DNA of 58,621 nt from DATLGD01 sp035540755 (GTDB taxonomy: Bacteria; Actinomycetota; Actinomycetes; Mycobacteriales; SCTD01), in the NCBI GenBank assembly GCA_035540755.1, contig DATLGD010000049.1:1-58621 (forward strand), given 5' to 3'. The notes below the pieces were generated by a model that saw only the letters and a list, made by a program, of their open reading frames with translations, did no database searches and was not told where the DNA came from. Position 1 is the stretch's first letter. The number at the start of each line of letters is the position of its first letter. This document shows positions 34,968-42,606 of the stretch, in pieces. The position numbers and the translations under genes were made by a program.

Positions 34968-36068
34968 GTGATGCCTTCCCGCCGTCCGCACCGCCGAGCG
35001 GGGAGCGGGCCGGGCGGGCGCTCGGCGGGCCGCATGGGCGCCCGGCTGCTGCTGCCGGAGTCCTCCAAGGGCCCCGTCGCGGCGGTGGTGCGCCGCATCG
35101 TCCTCGCCGTCGTCGTGCTGCTCGCCGTGGCCACGATCGTCTGGTTCGACCGCGCCGGCTACGCCGACGACGTCGACGGGACGCTCACCTTCCTGGACGC
35201 GGTGTACTACACGACGGTGAGCCTGTCGACGACCGGCTACGGGGACATCACCCCCGTGACGTTCGAGGCCCGGCTCGTCAACATCGTCGTCATCACGCCG
35301 CTGCGCGTGCTGTTCCTCATCGTGCTGGTCGGGACCACCCTCGAGGTCCTCACCGAGCGCACCCGGGAGCAGTTCCGGCAGAACCGCTGGAGGAAGTCCT
35401 TGAGAGACCACACCGTCGTCGTCGGCTACGGCACCAAGGGGCGCAGCGCCGTCCGCGCGCTGGTCGAGGACGGCGCCGACCGGGCGCAGATCGTCGTCGT
35501 CGACAACGACCCCGACCACATCGCCGACGCCGGCGACGACGGGGTCGCCGCCATCGCCGGCGACGGCACGCGCAGCGACGTGCTGCGCCGGGCCGAGGTC
35601 GAGACCGCCGCGCGGGTCATCGTCGCGGTGCCGCGCGACGACGCCGCGGTGCTCGTGACGCTCACCGTGCGCCGGCACAACGAGAAGGCCTACATCGTGG
35701 CGGCGGTGCGCGAGAGCGAGAACGCCGGCCTGCTGCGCGACGGCGGGGCCGACGGCGTGGTCGTGTCGTCCGAGGCGGCGGGCCGGCTGCTGGGGGTGGC
35801 GGCCGCCAGCCCCTCGACCGGCGCCATCTTCGAGGACCTGCTCGTGCCCGGGCAGGGCCTCGAGCTGACCGAGCGCGACGTCGAGCGCTCGGAGGTGGGG
35901 CTGTCGCCACGCGAGACGCCCGACCTCGTCGTCGCGGTCGTCCGGGACGACCAGACGCTGATGTTCGACGCCGCGACCTCGATCAAGCTGCGCAAGGCCG
36001 ACCGGGTGGTGGTGGTCCGCCCGGCGCTCGACCAGGGGGAGCCGGGGGCGACCGTCTCCCGGAGCTGA
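34968..36068 (+). CDS. Potassium channel with RCK (TrkA-N/C) domain
   Basis: A two-helix channel subunit of about 366 residues. The selectivity filter STTGYGDITP lies near residue 88 between hydrophobic helices. From about 145 a Rossmann-type RCK domain begins (VVVGYGTKGRSAV) that would bind a nucleotide or ion and gate the pore, followed by a TrkA-C-like part (TPDLVVAVVRDDQTLMF). Start: GTG 34968, favoured by the -10 spacing, or the adjacent ATG 34971. It is divergent from the ligase-ArsR gene. Confidence 0.88.
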   Translation: MMPSRRPHRRAGSGPGGRSAGRMGARLLLPESSKGPVAAVVRRIVLAVVVLLAVATIVWFDRAGYADDVDGTLTFLDAVYYTTVSLSTTGYGDITPVTFEARLVNIVVITPLRVLFLIVLVGTTLEVLTERTREQFRQNRWRKSLRDHTVVVGYGTKGRSAVRALVEDGADRAQIVVVDNDPDHIADAGDDGVAAIAGDGTRSDVLRRAEVETAARVIVAVPRDDAAVLVTLTVRRHNEKAYIVAAVRESENAGLLRDGGADGVVVSSEAAGRLLGVAAASPSTGAIFEDLLVPGQGLELTERDVERSEVGLSPRETPDLVVAVVRDDQTLMFDAATSIKLRKADRVVVVRPALDQGEPGATVSRS

Positions 36069-36086
36069 CCGGTCGGGCCGCGGCCC

Positions 36087-36512
36087 TCAGCCCGTCGGTG
36101 CCGGCTCGGCGGACGCCGGCCGGCGGCGGAGCTCGAACCAGACCTCCTTGCCGGGACCGTGCTCGTCGGCCACGGGCTCGACGCCCCAGGTGTCGCTCAG
36201 CAGCTCGACGAGGGTCAGGCCGCGCCCGCCCTCGGCGTCCGGGCCGCTCGTGCGTGGCACCGGAGGGTTCGGTGCCCCGTCCCGGACCCGGACGTGGAGC
36301 CCCTCGCCGTCGCACTCGATGGCGAGGACGATCGGCGGGCCGCCGTGCCGCACCGAGTTGGTGACCAGCTCGCTGATGAGCAGCAGCGCGTCGTCGAGCA
36401 GCTCGAGCGCGTGCGCGGTGCAGCCGCTCTGCTGGGCGAACCGCCGGGCCGCCGCCGCAGCCGTGAGCTCCATCGGCAGGAGCTGCTCGGCGCGGGCGGT
36501 CGCGTCGCACAT
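36087..36512 (-). CDS. RsbW/SpoIIAB-like ATP-binding serine kinase (anti-sigma type)
   Basis: A 141-residue HATPase_c protein. The Bergerat ATP site shows as ELVTNSVRHG (N box), VRVRDGAPNPP (G1) and GGRGLTLVELLSDTWG (G2/lid). Proteins like this either hold a sigma factor or phosphorylate an anti-sigma-factor antagonist; actinobacteria encode dozens. No partner antagonist or sigma factor is adjacent, so its target is unknown. A TACCCT -10-like box lies at 36563-36568 on the same strand. Confidence 0.82.
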   Translation of the reverse strand: MCDATARAEQLLPMELTAAAAARRFAQQSGCTAHALELLDDALLLISELVTNSVRHGGPPIVLAIECDGEGLHVRVRDGAPNPPVPRTSGPDAEGGRGLTLVELLSDTWGVEPVADEHGPGKEVWFELRRRPASAEPAPTG

Positions 36513-36617
36513 CGAGGCCTCCGGGCAGGGGCACCGTCGTCGCGTGCTGGCGGGCTGGCAAGAGGGTACGTCTCCGATGCCGCTGACGGACGACGCCGGA
36601 CGAGGTGGGGACCGGGG

Positions 36618-37286
36618 TCAGAGGCCGGCGCACTGCCCTTCGCGGTCTCCGCTCACCCGGTTGCCGCCGCCGGTGGGTGCAGGCTCGTTGGCCTCGCACT
36701 CGAGGTTGCCGTCGACGGTGTTGCCGCTGACGGTCAGGCCGCCCCGGTTCTGCTCGGCCTGCAGGTTGCCGTCCACGGTGTTCCGGTCCGCGACCAGCGG
36801 ACCGGTCTGCTGCTCCCACTGCAGGTCGCCGTCGATGCGGGTGCCGGTCACGGTCGAGCCGCCGCCCTGCTCCACCTGGATGTTCCCGTCGATCCGGGAG
36901 TCGACGACGTCGACCTGCGCGGCGGCCTCGGCCTGCACGTCGCCGTCGACGACGACGCCCAGGGCCTCGAGCCGGGCGCCGTTCCCGACAGTGACGTTCC
37001 CCTGCACGGTCGTCCCGTCGAGGGTGCACGACCCGCCGGCCGGCACGTCGACCCGCGCCACGGTGACGGCGCCGAGCCGGCCGTCGCACGCCTGCGGGTC
37101 CGTCTCACCGTCGGCCGGTGCGGGCGCCTGCGGAGCCGCGGTCCCGGGAGCAGCGCTGGGCTCGGTGGTGGGCTCGGGCGCCGGTGCGGGTGCGGCGGCG
37201 TCCGTCGCGTCGTCGCCGCCGCACCCGGCGAGGGCGACGACGGCGGTCAGGGCGAGGGCGGGAAGCAGTCGGCGATGGCGAGTCAT
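36618..37286 (-). CDS. Secreted lipoprotein with bactofilin-like beta-solenoid repeats
   Basis: A 222-residue exported protein. The signal peptide ends in a lipobox (VVALAGC), followed by a Pro/Ala/Glu-rich linker to about residue 65. Then come six imperfect 19-20-residue repeats of the type VDGDVQAE, IDGNIQVEQ, IDGDLQWEQ, VDGNLQAEQ and VDGNLECE, as expected for a right-handed beta-solenoid like bactofilins or DUF4097 folds. It probably forms a small fibre-like module on the cell surface; its role is unknown. Its promoter region holds four 11-bp-spaced CTCA repeats. Confidence 0.75.
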   Translation of the reverse strand: MTRHRRLLPALALTAVVALAGCGGDDATDAAAPAPAPEPTTEPSAAPGTAAPQAPAPADGETDPQACDGRLGAVTVARVDVPAGGSCTLDGTTVQGNVTVGNGARLEALGVVVDGDVQAEAAAQVDVVDSRIDGNIQVEQGGGSTVTGTRIDGDLQWEQQTGPLVADRNTVDGNLQAEQNRGGLTVSGNTVDGNLECEANEPAPTGGGNRVSGDREGQCAGL

Positions 37287-37336
37287 GCCGACCGCCTACC
37301 CCCGTCGCCAGCTCACCCGACGCCCTCGTGCGGACT

Positions 37337-37373
37337 CTCACCGAGTTCTCATCCCGGGCTCATCGACGTCTCA
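37337..37373 (-). promoter_or_regulatory. Four CTCA direct repeats at exact 11-bp spacing
   Basis: CTCA (TGAG on the minus strand) begins at 37337, 37348, 37359 and 37370, each 11 bp apart, or one helical turn. The array lies 51-87 bp upstream of the lipoprotein ATG (37286) and overlaps the stop codon of the gene behind it. Such arrays are typical binding sites for OmpR-family response regulators. A TAGGCG hexamer 6 nt before the ATG could be the -10. Confidence 0.6.
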
Positions 37374-38159
37374 TGCAGCGGGCGACCCGCTCTCGCCCGG
37401 GGACTTCTCGAGCCGCACGTCCAGCCGGCCCGGGGCGGTGCGCACGGCCACGGCGGCGACCGGTGAGGCGGCCAGGAGCACGGCTCCGGCCGCCTCGGCG
37501 ACCTCCTCGAGCAGGACGAGGACGCCGTACGCAGAGCTGGGCCCGGTGCTGTCGAGCACCGACTGGCTCAGCGCCTCCATCCCCAGCGCGCTGCCGAGCA
37601 GGAGGGCCAGTCCGGCCAGCAGGAGCGTCCGCGGCCGGCGGGGGAGCTCGCGGGCGAGCAGCAGGAAGCCGGTGGCGACGCCGACCGCCACCGCAGCGCC
37701 GGGCACGACCCACGCGGCCCGCAGGGGTCCGCTCCCGCCGCCCAGCGCGACCCCGACGTCGTGCAGGCGCTCGTGCAGCGCGGTGAGGTCGTCGAGGCTC
37801 AGGCCGGCGAGCAGCAGCGCCGTGAGGCCCCAGGGCCACCAACGGCGTCCGTCGAGGGCGGACAGCCAGCCCACGCCGGCGTGCAGCAGCGCGGCGGTGG
37901 CCAGGATGACGACGTTCAGCCAGGTCCAGCCGTTCTGCTCCCCGGCCACCTCGAAGAACCGGCGCACCTCGTTGTCGTGCTCGGCCCACGCGGGCGCCCA
38001 CGGCTGGTTCGGGACGACGGCATGCGCGGCGGCCATGAGCAGGACGGCCGCGCCGAGGCCGACGACGAGGCCTCGCTCGGGCGTCCGGCGGCGCAGGCCG
38101 GAGGAGGTGGTCACCCGGCGGATGATGGTGGGCCTGCCTGACAGGTCGATGAGGGCCAC
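37371..38159 (-). CDS. Integral membrane protein, 262 aa, unknown
   Basis: About seven hydrophobic helices. Acidic and His residues sit inside or at the edge of helices (SLDDLTALHERL near residue 120, LLEEVAEAAGAVLL near 215), a pattern that could bind metal. No family is named. The GTG at 38159 is the first start; a GTG at residue 16 is possible. The stop codon lies in the CTCA array that probably controls the downstream lipoprotein gene. Confidence 0.65.
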   Translation of the reverse strand: MALIDLSGRPTIIRRVTTSSGLRRRTPERGLVVGLGAAVLLMAAAHAVVPNQPWAPAWAEHDNEVRRFFEVAGEQNGWTWLNVVILATAALLHAGVGWLSALDGRRWWPWGLTALLLAGLSLDDLTALHERLHDVGVALGGGSGPLRAAWVVPGAAVAVGVATGFLLLARELPRRPRTLLLAGLALLLGSALGMEALSQSVLDSTGPSSAYGVLVLLEEVAEAAGAVLLAASPVAAVAVRTAPGRLDVRLEKSPGESGSPAA

Positions 38160-38252
38160 GTGAGGATCCTCTCAGGAGGCGGGGCCGAGGGCCGTCGTGC
38201 GGCCGGAAGCGGCGCGGCGGGCAGCGGAACCCGTCACGCGCGGCGAGATGTC

Positions 38253-38277
38253 TTGACATCCCGCCCGGCCCTGTCAA
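38253..38277 (+). promoter_or_regulatory. TetR promoter/operator: TTGACA -35 in an inverted repeat
   Basis: TTGACA (38253-38258) is a perfect -35 and forms an exact inverted repeat with TGTCAA (38272-38277), 13 bp apart. It also ends the palindrome GATGTC-TT-GACATC (38247-38260). CAAGGT (38275-38280) may be the -10, 6 nt before the TetR GTG. A TetR dimer bound here would shut its own promoter. Confidence 0.55.
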
Positions 38278-38286
38278 GGTGGCGAG

Positions 38287-38895
38287 GTGACCCGGCGCAC
38301 ACCGACGCGTCAGCGCCTGCTCGACGCCGCCGCGGACGCCGTCGTCTCCGGGGGCTGGGCCCGCACCCGGATGAGCGACGTCGCGGCGGCCGCGGGGGTC
38401 AGCCGGCAGACGCTCTACTACGAGTTCGGCAGCAAGGACCGGCTGGCCGAGGCGCTCGCGCTGCGCGAAGCGGACCGGTACGCCGACGGCGCGGAGGCCG
38501 CCACCGACGGCACCGCGTCCAGCCCGGCCGAGACGGTCCGCGGCGTCGTCGAGTACACGCTGCGGGAGGCCGCGGACAACCCGCTGCTGAAGGCCGTCCT
38601 CACCGACAGCCGCGACGGGGGGGCCGGCGAGCTGCTGCCGTACCTGACGACCCGCGCCGAGGCCCTGCACGCCGCTGCCGCCGAGCGCTGCGCGGACCGG
38701 CTGCTCAGCAGCTGGCCGCACCTGCCGCCGGCCGACGTCGCGCTGGCCGCCGACGTCGTCACCCGCCTCACGGTCTCGCACCTGGTCCTGCCCGGCGGCC
38801 GGCCCGAGCAGGTCGCCGACGACGTCGCCCGCCTGGTCGACCGGCTCCTGCCGGCCGCGCCGCCAGCCCGCCCCACTCCGGGAGGAGCGCCTTGA
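38287..38895 (+). CDS. TetR-family transcriptional regulator
   Basis: A 202-residue repressor. The helix-turn-helix is RMSDVAAAAGVSRQTLYYEFGSKDRLAEAL (about residues 36-65). The rest is an all-helical ligand-binding domain without a recognisable ligand signature. Its stop overlaps the TTG start of the diiron protein gene (TTGA), so regulator and target form one operon behind the inverted-repeat operator. The GTG at 38287 is probably leaderless. Confidence 0.88.
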   Translation: MTRRTPTRQRLLDAAADAVVSGGWARTRMSDVAAAAGVSRQTLYYEFGSKDRLAEALALREADRYADGAEAATDGTASSPAETVRGVVEYTLREAADNPLLKAVLTDSRDGGAGELLPYLTTRAEALHAAAAERCADRLLSSWPHLPPADVALAADVVTRLTVSHLVLPGGRPEQVADDVARLVDRLLPAAPPARPTPGGAP

Positions 38896-40034
38896 GCACG
38901 CACGAGCTCTACACGGTTCCGGCCGAGCACGCGACGTGGGACGTCGAGATGCAGGGCGCGTCCCGCTTCACCTGGGAGTACGACGACGGTCGCGACCGGC
39001 TGCTCGCGCTGTACCAGAAGGGCAAGGACAGGCAGTGGGACTCGGTCTCCCGGATCGACTGGGACATCGAGGTCGACCCCCACGACGTGCTGGGGATGCC
39101 GGTCGAGACGATCGCGATCTACGGCACGGACCAGTGGAAGCGCTTCGAGGGCGACCAGAAGGCGATCGACGAGCTGGGCCGGCACCTGGCCTCGTGGCAG
39201 TTCAGCCAGTTCCTGCACGGCGAGCAGGGCGCGATGATCTGCTCGGCCCGCATCGTCGAGTCGGTGCCCGACCTCGACAGCAAGTTCTACGCGGCCACCC
39301 AGACGATGGACGAGGCCCGGCACGCCGAGACCTACGCGCGGTTCCTGCAGGAGAAGGTCGGCCTGCTCTACCCGATCAACCCGCACCTGAAGGCGCTGCT
39401 CGACGACACGCTCACCGACAGCCGCTGGGACATGCCCTACCTGGGCATGCAGGTGCTCATCGAGGGGCTGGCGCTGGCCGCGTTCGGCCTGCTGCGCGAC
39501 ATGACGGCCAAGCCCCTGCCCAAGCAGATCCTCGCCTACGTCATGCAGGACGAGGCCCGGCACGTCGCCTTCGGGCGGATGGCGCTCAAGGACTACTACG
39601 CCGAGCTGACCAGCAAGGAGCGCGCCGAGCGCGAGGAGTTCGTGGTCGAGGGCTGCTGGCTCATGCGCGACCGGTTCCGCATGCAGGAGGTCTGGGAGAA
39701 CATGGGCCTCGACGTCGCCGCCTGCCTGGAGGCGGTCCAGCACTCGCCGTACTTCACGCTCTACCAGTCGCTGCTGTTCAGCCGGATCGTGCCGTGCGTC
39801 AAGGACATCGGGCTGTGGGGCGACAAGGTGAGATCCGCGTACGCCGACATGGGCGTGCTCGACATGGCCGGTGTGGACCTCGCAGCGCTGATGAAGCAGG
39901 ACGAGGACGTCGCCGAGGCGCTCGACCGGGACAAGCGCGAGCTGCTCGTCCGCCAGCGCCAGGTGGCCGAGACGATCTCGGCGTCCGGCGAGGCGACGCC
40001 GGTGGCCGAGCTGCCCGGCGTTCACGCCACGTGA
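38892..40034 (+). CDS. Ferritin-like diiron protein (possible diiron oxygenase)
   Basis: A 380-residue four-helix-bundle protein with two Glu...DEARH pairs: FLHGEQGAM with TMDEARHAETY, and VLIEGLALAAF with MQDEARHVAFG. These six residues would hold two irons, as in R2/AurF-type oxygenases. The substrate is unknown; the coupled TetR suggests induction by a small molecule. The TTG start at 38892 overlaps the tetR stop, with GGGAGGAG just before it. The N-terminus is Trp-rich. Confidence 0.82.
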   Translation: MSTHELYTVPAEHATWDVEMQGASRFTWEYDDGRDRLLALYQKGKDRQWDSVSRIDWDIEVDPHDVLGMPVETIAIYGTDQWKRFEGDQKAIDELGRHLASWQFSQFLHGEQGAMICSARIVESVPDLDSKFYAATQTMDEARHAETYARFLQEKVGLLYPINPHLKALLDDTLTDSRWDMPYLGMQVLIEGLALAAFGLLRDMTAKPLPKQILAYVMQDEARHVAFGRMALKDYYAELTSKERAEREEFVVEGCWLMRDRFRMQEVWENMGLDVAACLEAVQHSPYFTLYQSLLFSRIVPCVKDIGLWGDKVRSAYADMGVLDMAGVDLAALMKQDEDVAEALDRDKRELLVRQRQVAETISASGEATPVAELPGVHAT

Positions 40035-40340
40035 GTCACCGGCAACGCAGCGTCCAAAGATAGTCCGTTCGGGTCATGTCCAGGCCGGGACGGATCGGGC
40101 ATCCTCAGCAATGCGTCACCGCCCACCGGGCGAGCGGCGCACTCTGCCCCTCACGATCGGACCTGATCCGCTCGTGCGGGCGGGGAGCGTCGATCCGGAC
40201 GGTCCTCACCGACGGCCGCCTCCGCAGGGAGGTGGGCGCACGGAGGAAGCACGGTCGCCCAGACCGTCCGGGGAGCCAGTGGCGAGACCGACCTGCCCGG
40301 CCCCCGAGCGCCCCGTGCGCCCGACCGGACGGATCCCGAC
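40035..40340 (+). other. 306-bp gap before the surface-protein gene
   Basis: No gene is supported here. A less GC-rich patch (about 40051-40080) contains AAAGATAGT and TTCGGGTCATG and may hold the promoter, with GATAGT as a -10. The transcript would then have a leader of more than 250 nt. I looked for a riboswitch or known RNA fold and could not support one. Confidence 0.4.
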
Positions 40341-41594
40341 GTGCGCCTGCTCCGCCCCCTCGCCACCGTGGCCGCCGGGCTGCTGTGCGCCGGCGCCGTG
40401 CTCGCCGGCACCGCCAACGCGGACGACACCGCGGCCGACACCGCGCTCGACAGCACGGCCGAGCCGGTCGTCGTCGAGGCCGTCGTCACGGCCACCCAGG
40501 ACGGCCAGGCCTCCGACGGCGAGAGCCCCGCCGACGACACCTCCGGCGATACCGCCGGCGGCGATCCGAGCCCCGACGACACCACCCCTGACGACACCGC
40601 CCCTGACGACACCGCCCCTGACGACACCGACCGTGACGGCGCGGACGGCGGCACGTCCGTCGGCGAGGAGCCGGAGGACCCGGGCACGGGCCTCGGCGAG
40701 CCGCAGGAGCAGGAGCAGGCGGCCCCGCCGCACCTGGTCGCGCAGTTCCAGACCCCGCAGCCGAACCTGGTCGCCGGCGGCTCGACCACCTGGACCCTCC
40801 TGCTCGGCAACGCCGGCGACGGTGACGCCCCGTCCGGCACCACGCTGCGCCTGACGGCGCCGGCCGACGTGAGCATCACACTGGTCGGCGACGCCACCGG
40901 ATGGACCTGCGAGCCGCCCGCCGCCGAGACGGGGTCGGGCGGCGGCTCGGCGCTCCACTGCGTGCGTCACGCGGTCGTCCCCGCCGGAGGTCCGGCGGTG
41001 CGGCTGCTGGTCGACCTCTCGGTCCCGGCCGGCGCCAGCGGCGGCCGCGTGCTGGAGCTGGTCCCCGCCCCGCCGGTCGGCACCCCTGCAGGCACCGTGG
41101 TCGTCGAGGGTGACGTGGTGCTGGCCGAGATCGCGCCGGCCGCCACGCCTCCCGGCGAGCCCGCCCCCGATTCCGATCCTGGCACCGACCCCGGCACGGG
41201 CCCCGGCACCGGCCCGGGCAGCATCCCCGGCAGCAGCGGCGGTGGCCCCGTCGTGACGCCGCCCGGCCCGCCGGTGCCCGCCGCCCCGTTCCGGACCGGC
41301 ACCACCGCGCCGGCGGCTGCCCCCGCATCCGTCGCCACGGCGCCGCCGGCCGGCACAGCGGCGGGCACCGGCTCGCTCGCGGCGGCGCCGGCCCCCGCGC
41401 CGTCGGACGTGCCGGACGTGCTGGCCTTCGCCGTCCCCGAGGACGAGGAGGCCGGCGAGGACGTCGCACAGGCCGTGCTGCCCGCGGCCCGCCCGGCCGC
41501 CGGCGGCGGGCCCGACCGGGCGCTGCTCCTCGCCCTGCCCGTCGCGCTGCTGCTGGCCGGCGGGCTGGTCCTCGCCCGGCGCCGCTCCGCCTGA
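40341..41594 (+). CDS. Secreted or surface-anchored low-complexity protein, 417 aa
   Basis: A signal peptide (LATVAAGLLCAGAVLAGTANA) is followed by an acidic Asp/Thr-rich stretch with four 5-residue repeats of the P-D-D-T type. A compact domain (about residues 130-260: FQTPQPNLVAGGSTTWTLLL, WTCEPP, two cysteines) looks like an immunoglobulin-type adhesion fold. Next comes a long Pro/Gly/Ala linker. A C-terminal helix ending LARRRSA anchors it in the membrane. No LPXTG is present, so sortase attachment is unlikely. The start is the GTG at 40341. Confidence 0.7.
   Translation: MRLLRPLATVAAGLLCAGAVLAGTANADDTAADTALDSTAEPVVVEAVVTATQDGQASDGESPADDTSGDTAGGDPSPDDTTPDDTAPDDTAPDDTDRDGADGGTSVGEEPEDPGTGLGEPQEQEQAAPPHLVAQFQTPQPNLVAGGSTTWTLLLGNAGDGDAPSGTTLRLTAPADVSITLVGDATGWTCEPPAAETGSGGGSALHCVRHAVVPAGGPAVRLLVDLSVPAGASGGRVLELVPAPPVGTPAGTVVVEGDVVLAEIAPAATPPGEPAPDSDPGTDPGTGPGTGPGSIPGSSGGGPVVTPPGPPVPAAPFRTGTTAPAAAPASVATAPPAGTAAGTGSLAAAPAPAPSDVPDVLAFAVPEDEEAGEDVAQAVLPAARPAAGGGPDRALLLALPVALLLAGGLVLARRRSA
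40571..40630 (+). repeat. Tandem 15-bp repeat, four copies, in coding sequence
   Basis: Four consecutive 15-bp units close to CCCTGACGACACCGC encode P-D-D-T-A repeats within the acidic part of the surface protein. Such in-frame repeats can change copy number by slippage. Confidence 0.7.
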
Positions 41595-41612
41595 CACGGA
41601 GGCGCCGGTCGG

Positions 41613-42605
41613 TCAGCCCGGCTCGTCGCCGCCGAGGGCGAGCAGCAGGCGGCGCAGGGAGTCCAGCCGCTCGGCCGAGGCCGCGCCGCGACCCACCTGC
41701 GCGTCCAGGCCGCAGTCCGGCTCCTCCTCGAGGTGGCTGCACCCGGGCAGGCACGCCGCTGCGGCCTCGGCGAGGTCGGGGAAGGCGGCCAGCACGCGCT
41801 CGGGGGTCACGGCTCCGAGACCGAACGAGCGGACGCCCGGGGTGTCGATCACGGTGCCGCCACCGGGCAGCGCCAGGGCGACGGCCGACGACGACGTGTG
41901 CCGGCCCTTGCCCGCACCGGTGACGACGCCGACCGCCCGGAAGGCGTCGGGCACCAGGGCGTTGACCAGCGTCGACTTGCCCACGCCCGACTGCCCGAAC
42001 AGCACGCTGGTGCGCCCGGTCAGGCGCTCGCGCAGCCGCTGCACGCCGTCAAGGCCGGGGGCGCGCCCGGTGACGACCGCCTCGACGCCGAGCGGCTCGT
42101 AGAGGGCGAGCAGCTCGTCGGCGGCGGCGAGGTCGCTCTTGGTGAGGCAGAGCAGGGGCTCGAGCCCCCCGTCGTAGGCCGCGACGAGGCAGCGGTCGAC
42201 CAGGCGCGCCCGCGGCGGCGGGTCGGCGAGGGCGGTGACGATCACCAGGATCTCCGCGTTGGCGACCACCGGCCGCTCCAGCGGGTCGGTGTCGTCCGGC
42301 GTGCGCCGCAGCAGGGAGCTGCGCTCCTGCACGCGCACGATGCGGGCGAGGGCGTCCGGCTCGCCCGACAGGTCGCCGACCACGTCCACCCGGTCACCGA
42401 CGACCACCGCGCGCCGGCCCAGCTCACGGGCCCGCACCGCCGACACCAGCCGGCCCTGGTCGGTCCGCAGCCGGTAGCGGCCGCGGTCGACGGTGACGAC
42501 GTCGGCCGGTGCGGCGTCGTCGTGCGCCGGGCGGGTGCGGGTGCGCGGTCGCGAGCGGCGGGCCGGGCGGACCCGGACGTCGTCCTCGTCGAGCTCGCGC
42601 GGCAC
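41613..42605 (-). CDS. rsgA: Ribosome small-subunit GTPase RsgA
   Basis: A circularly permuted GTPase that helps 30S maturation. The order is OB-fold domain, then G4 (CLTKSDL, for NKxD), G1 (GQSGVGKSTLVNAL) and G3 (DTPGVRSFGL), followed by the zinc domain CLPGCSHLEEEPDC (C-x3-C-x-H...C). It has 330 residues, with a disordered basic N-terminus. It starts one base after the aroA stop. The aroA-rsgA pairing near an SRAP gene and sigR/sigH matches the arrangement in mycobacteria. Confidence 0.93.
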   Translation of the reverse strand: MPRELDEDDVRVRPARRSRPRTRTRPAHDDAAPADVVTVDRGRYRLRTDQGRLVSAVRARELGRRAVVVGDRVDVVGDLSGEPDALARIVRVQERSSLLRRTPDDTDPLERPVVANAEILVIVTALADPPPRARLVDRCLVAAYDGGLEPLLCLTKSDLAAADELLALYEPLGVEAVVTGRAPGLDGVQRLRERLTGRTSVLFGQSGVGKSTLVNALVPDAFRAVGVVTGAGKGRHTSSSAVALALPGGGTVIDTPGVRSFGLGAVTPERVLAAFPDLAEAAAACLPGCSHLEEEPDCGLDAQVGRGAASAERLDSLRRLLLALGGDEPG

Positions 42606-42606
42606 G

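Noticed and set aside
40035..40340. Riboswitch or small RNA in the 306-bp gap
   Set aside because: No conserved motif or convincing stem set could be recognised by eye; a structure search would be needed to say more.
40571..40630. Short regular repeats considered as a CRISPR array
   Set aside because: The repeats are contiguous 15-mers without spacers and lie in frame in a surface-protein gene.
41500..41594. LPXTG sortase signal at the end of the surface protein
   Set aside because: There is a terminal helix and Arg-rich tail but no LPXTG-like motif before it.
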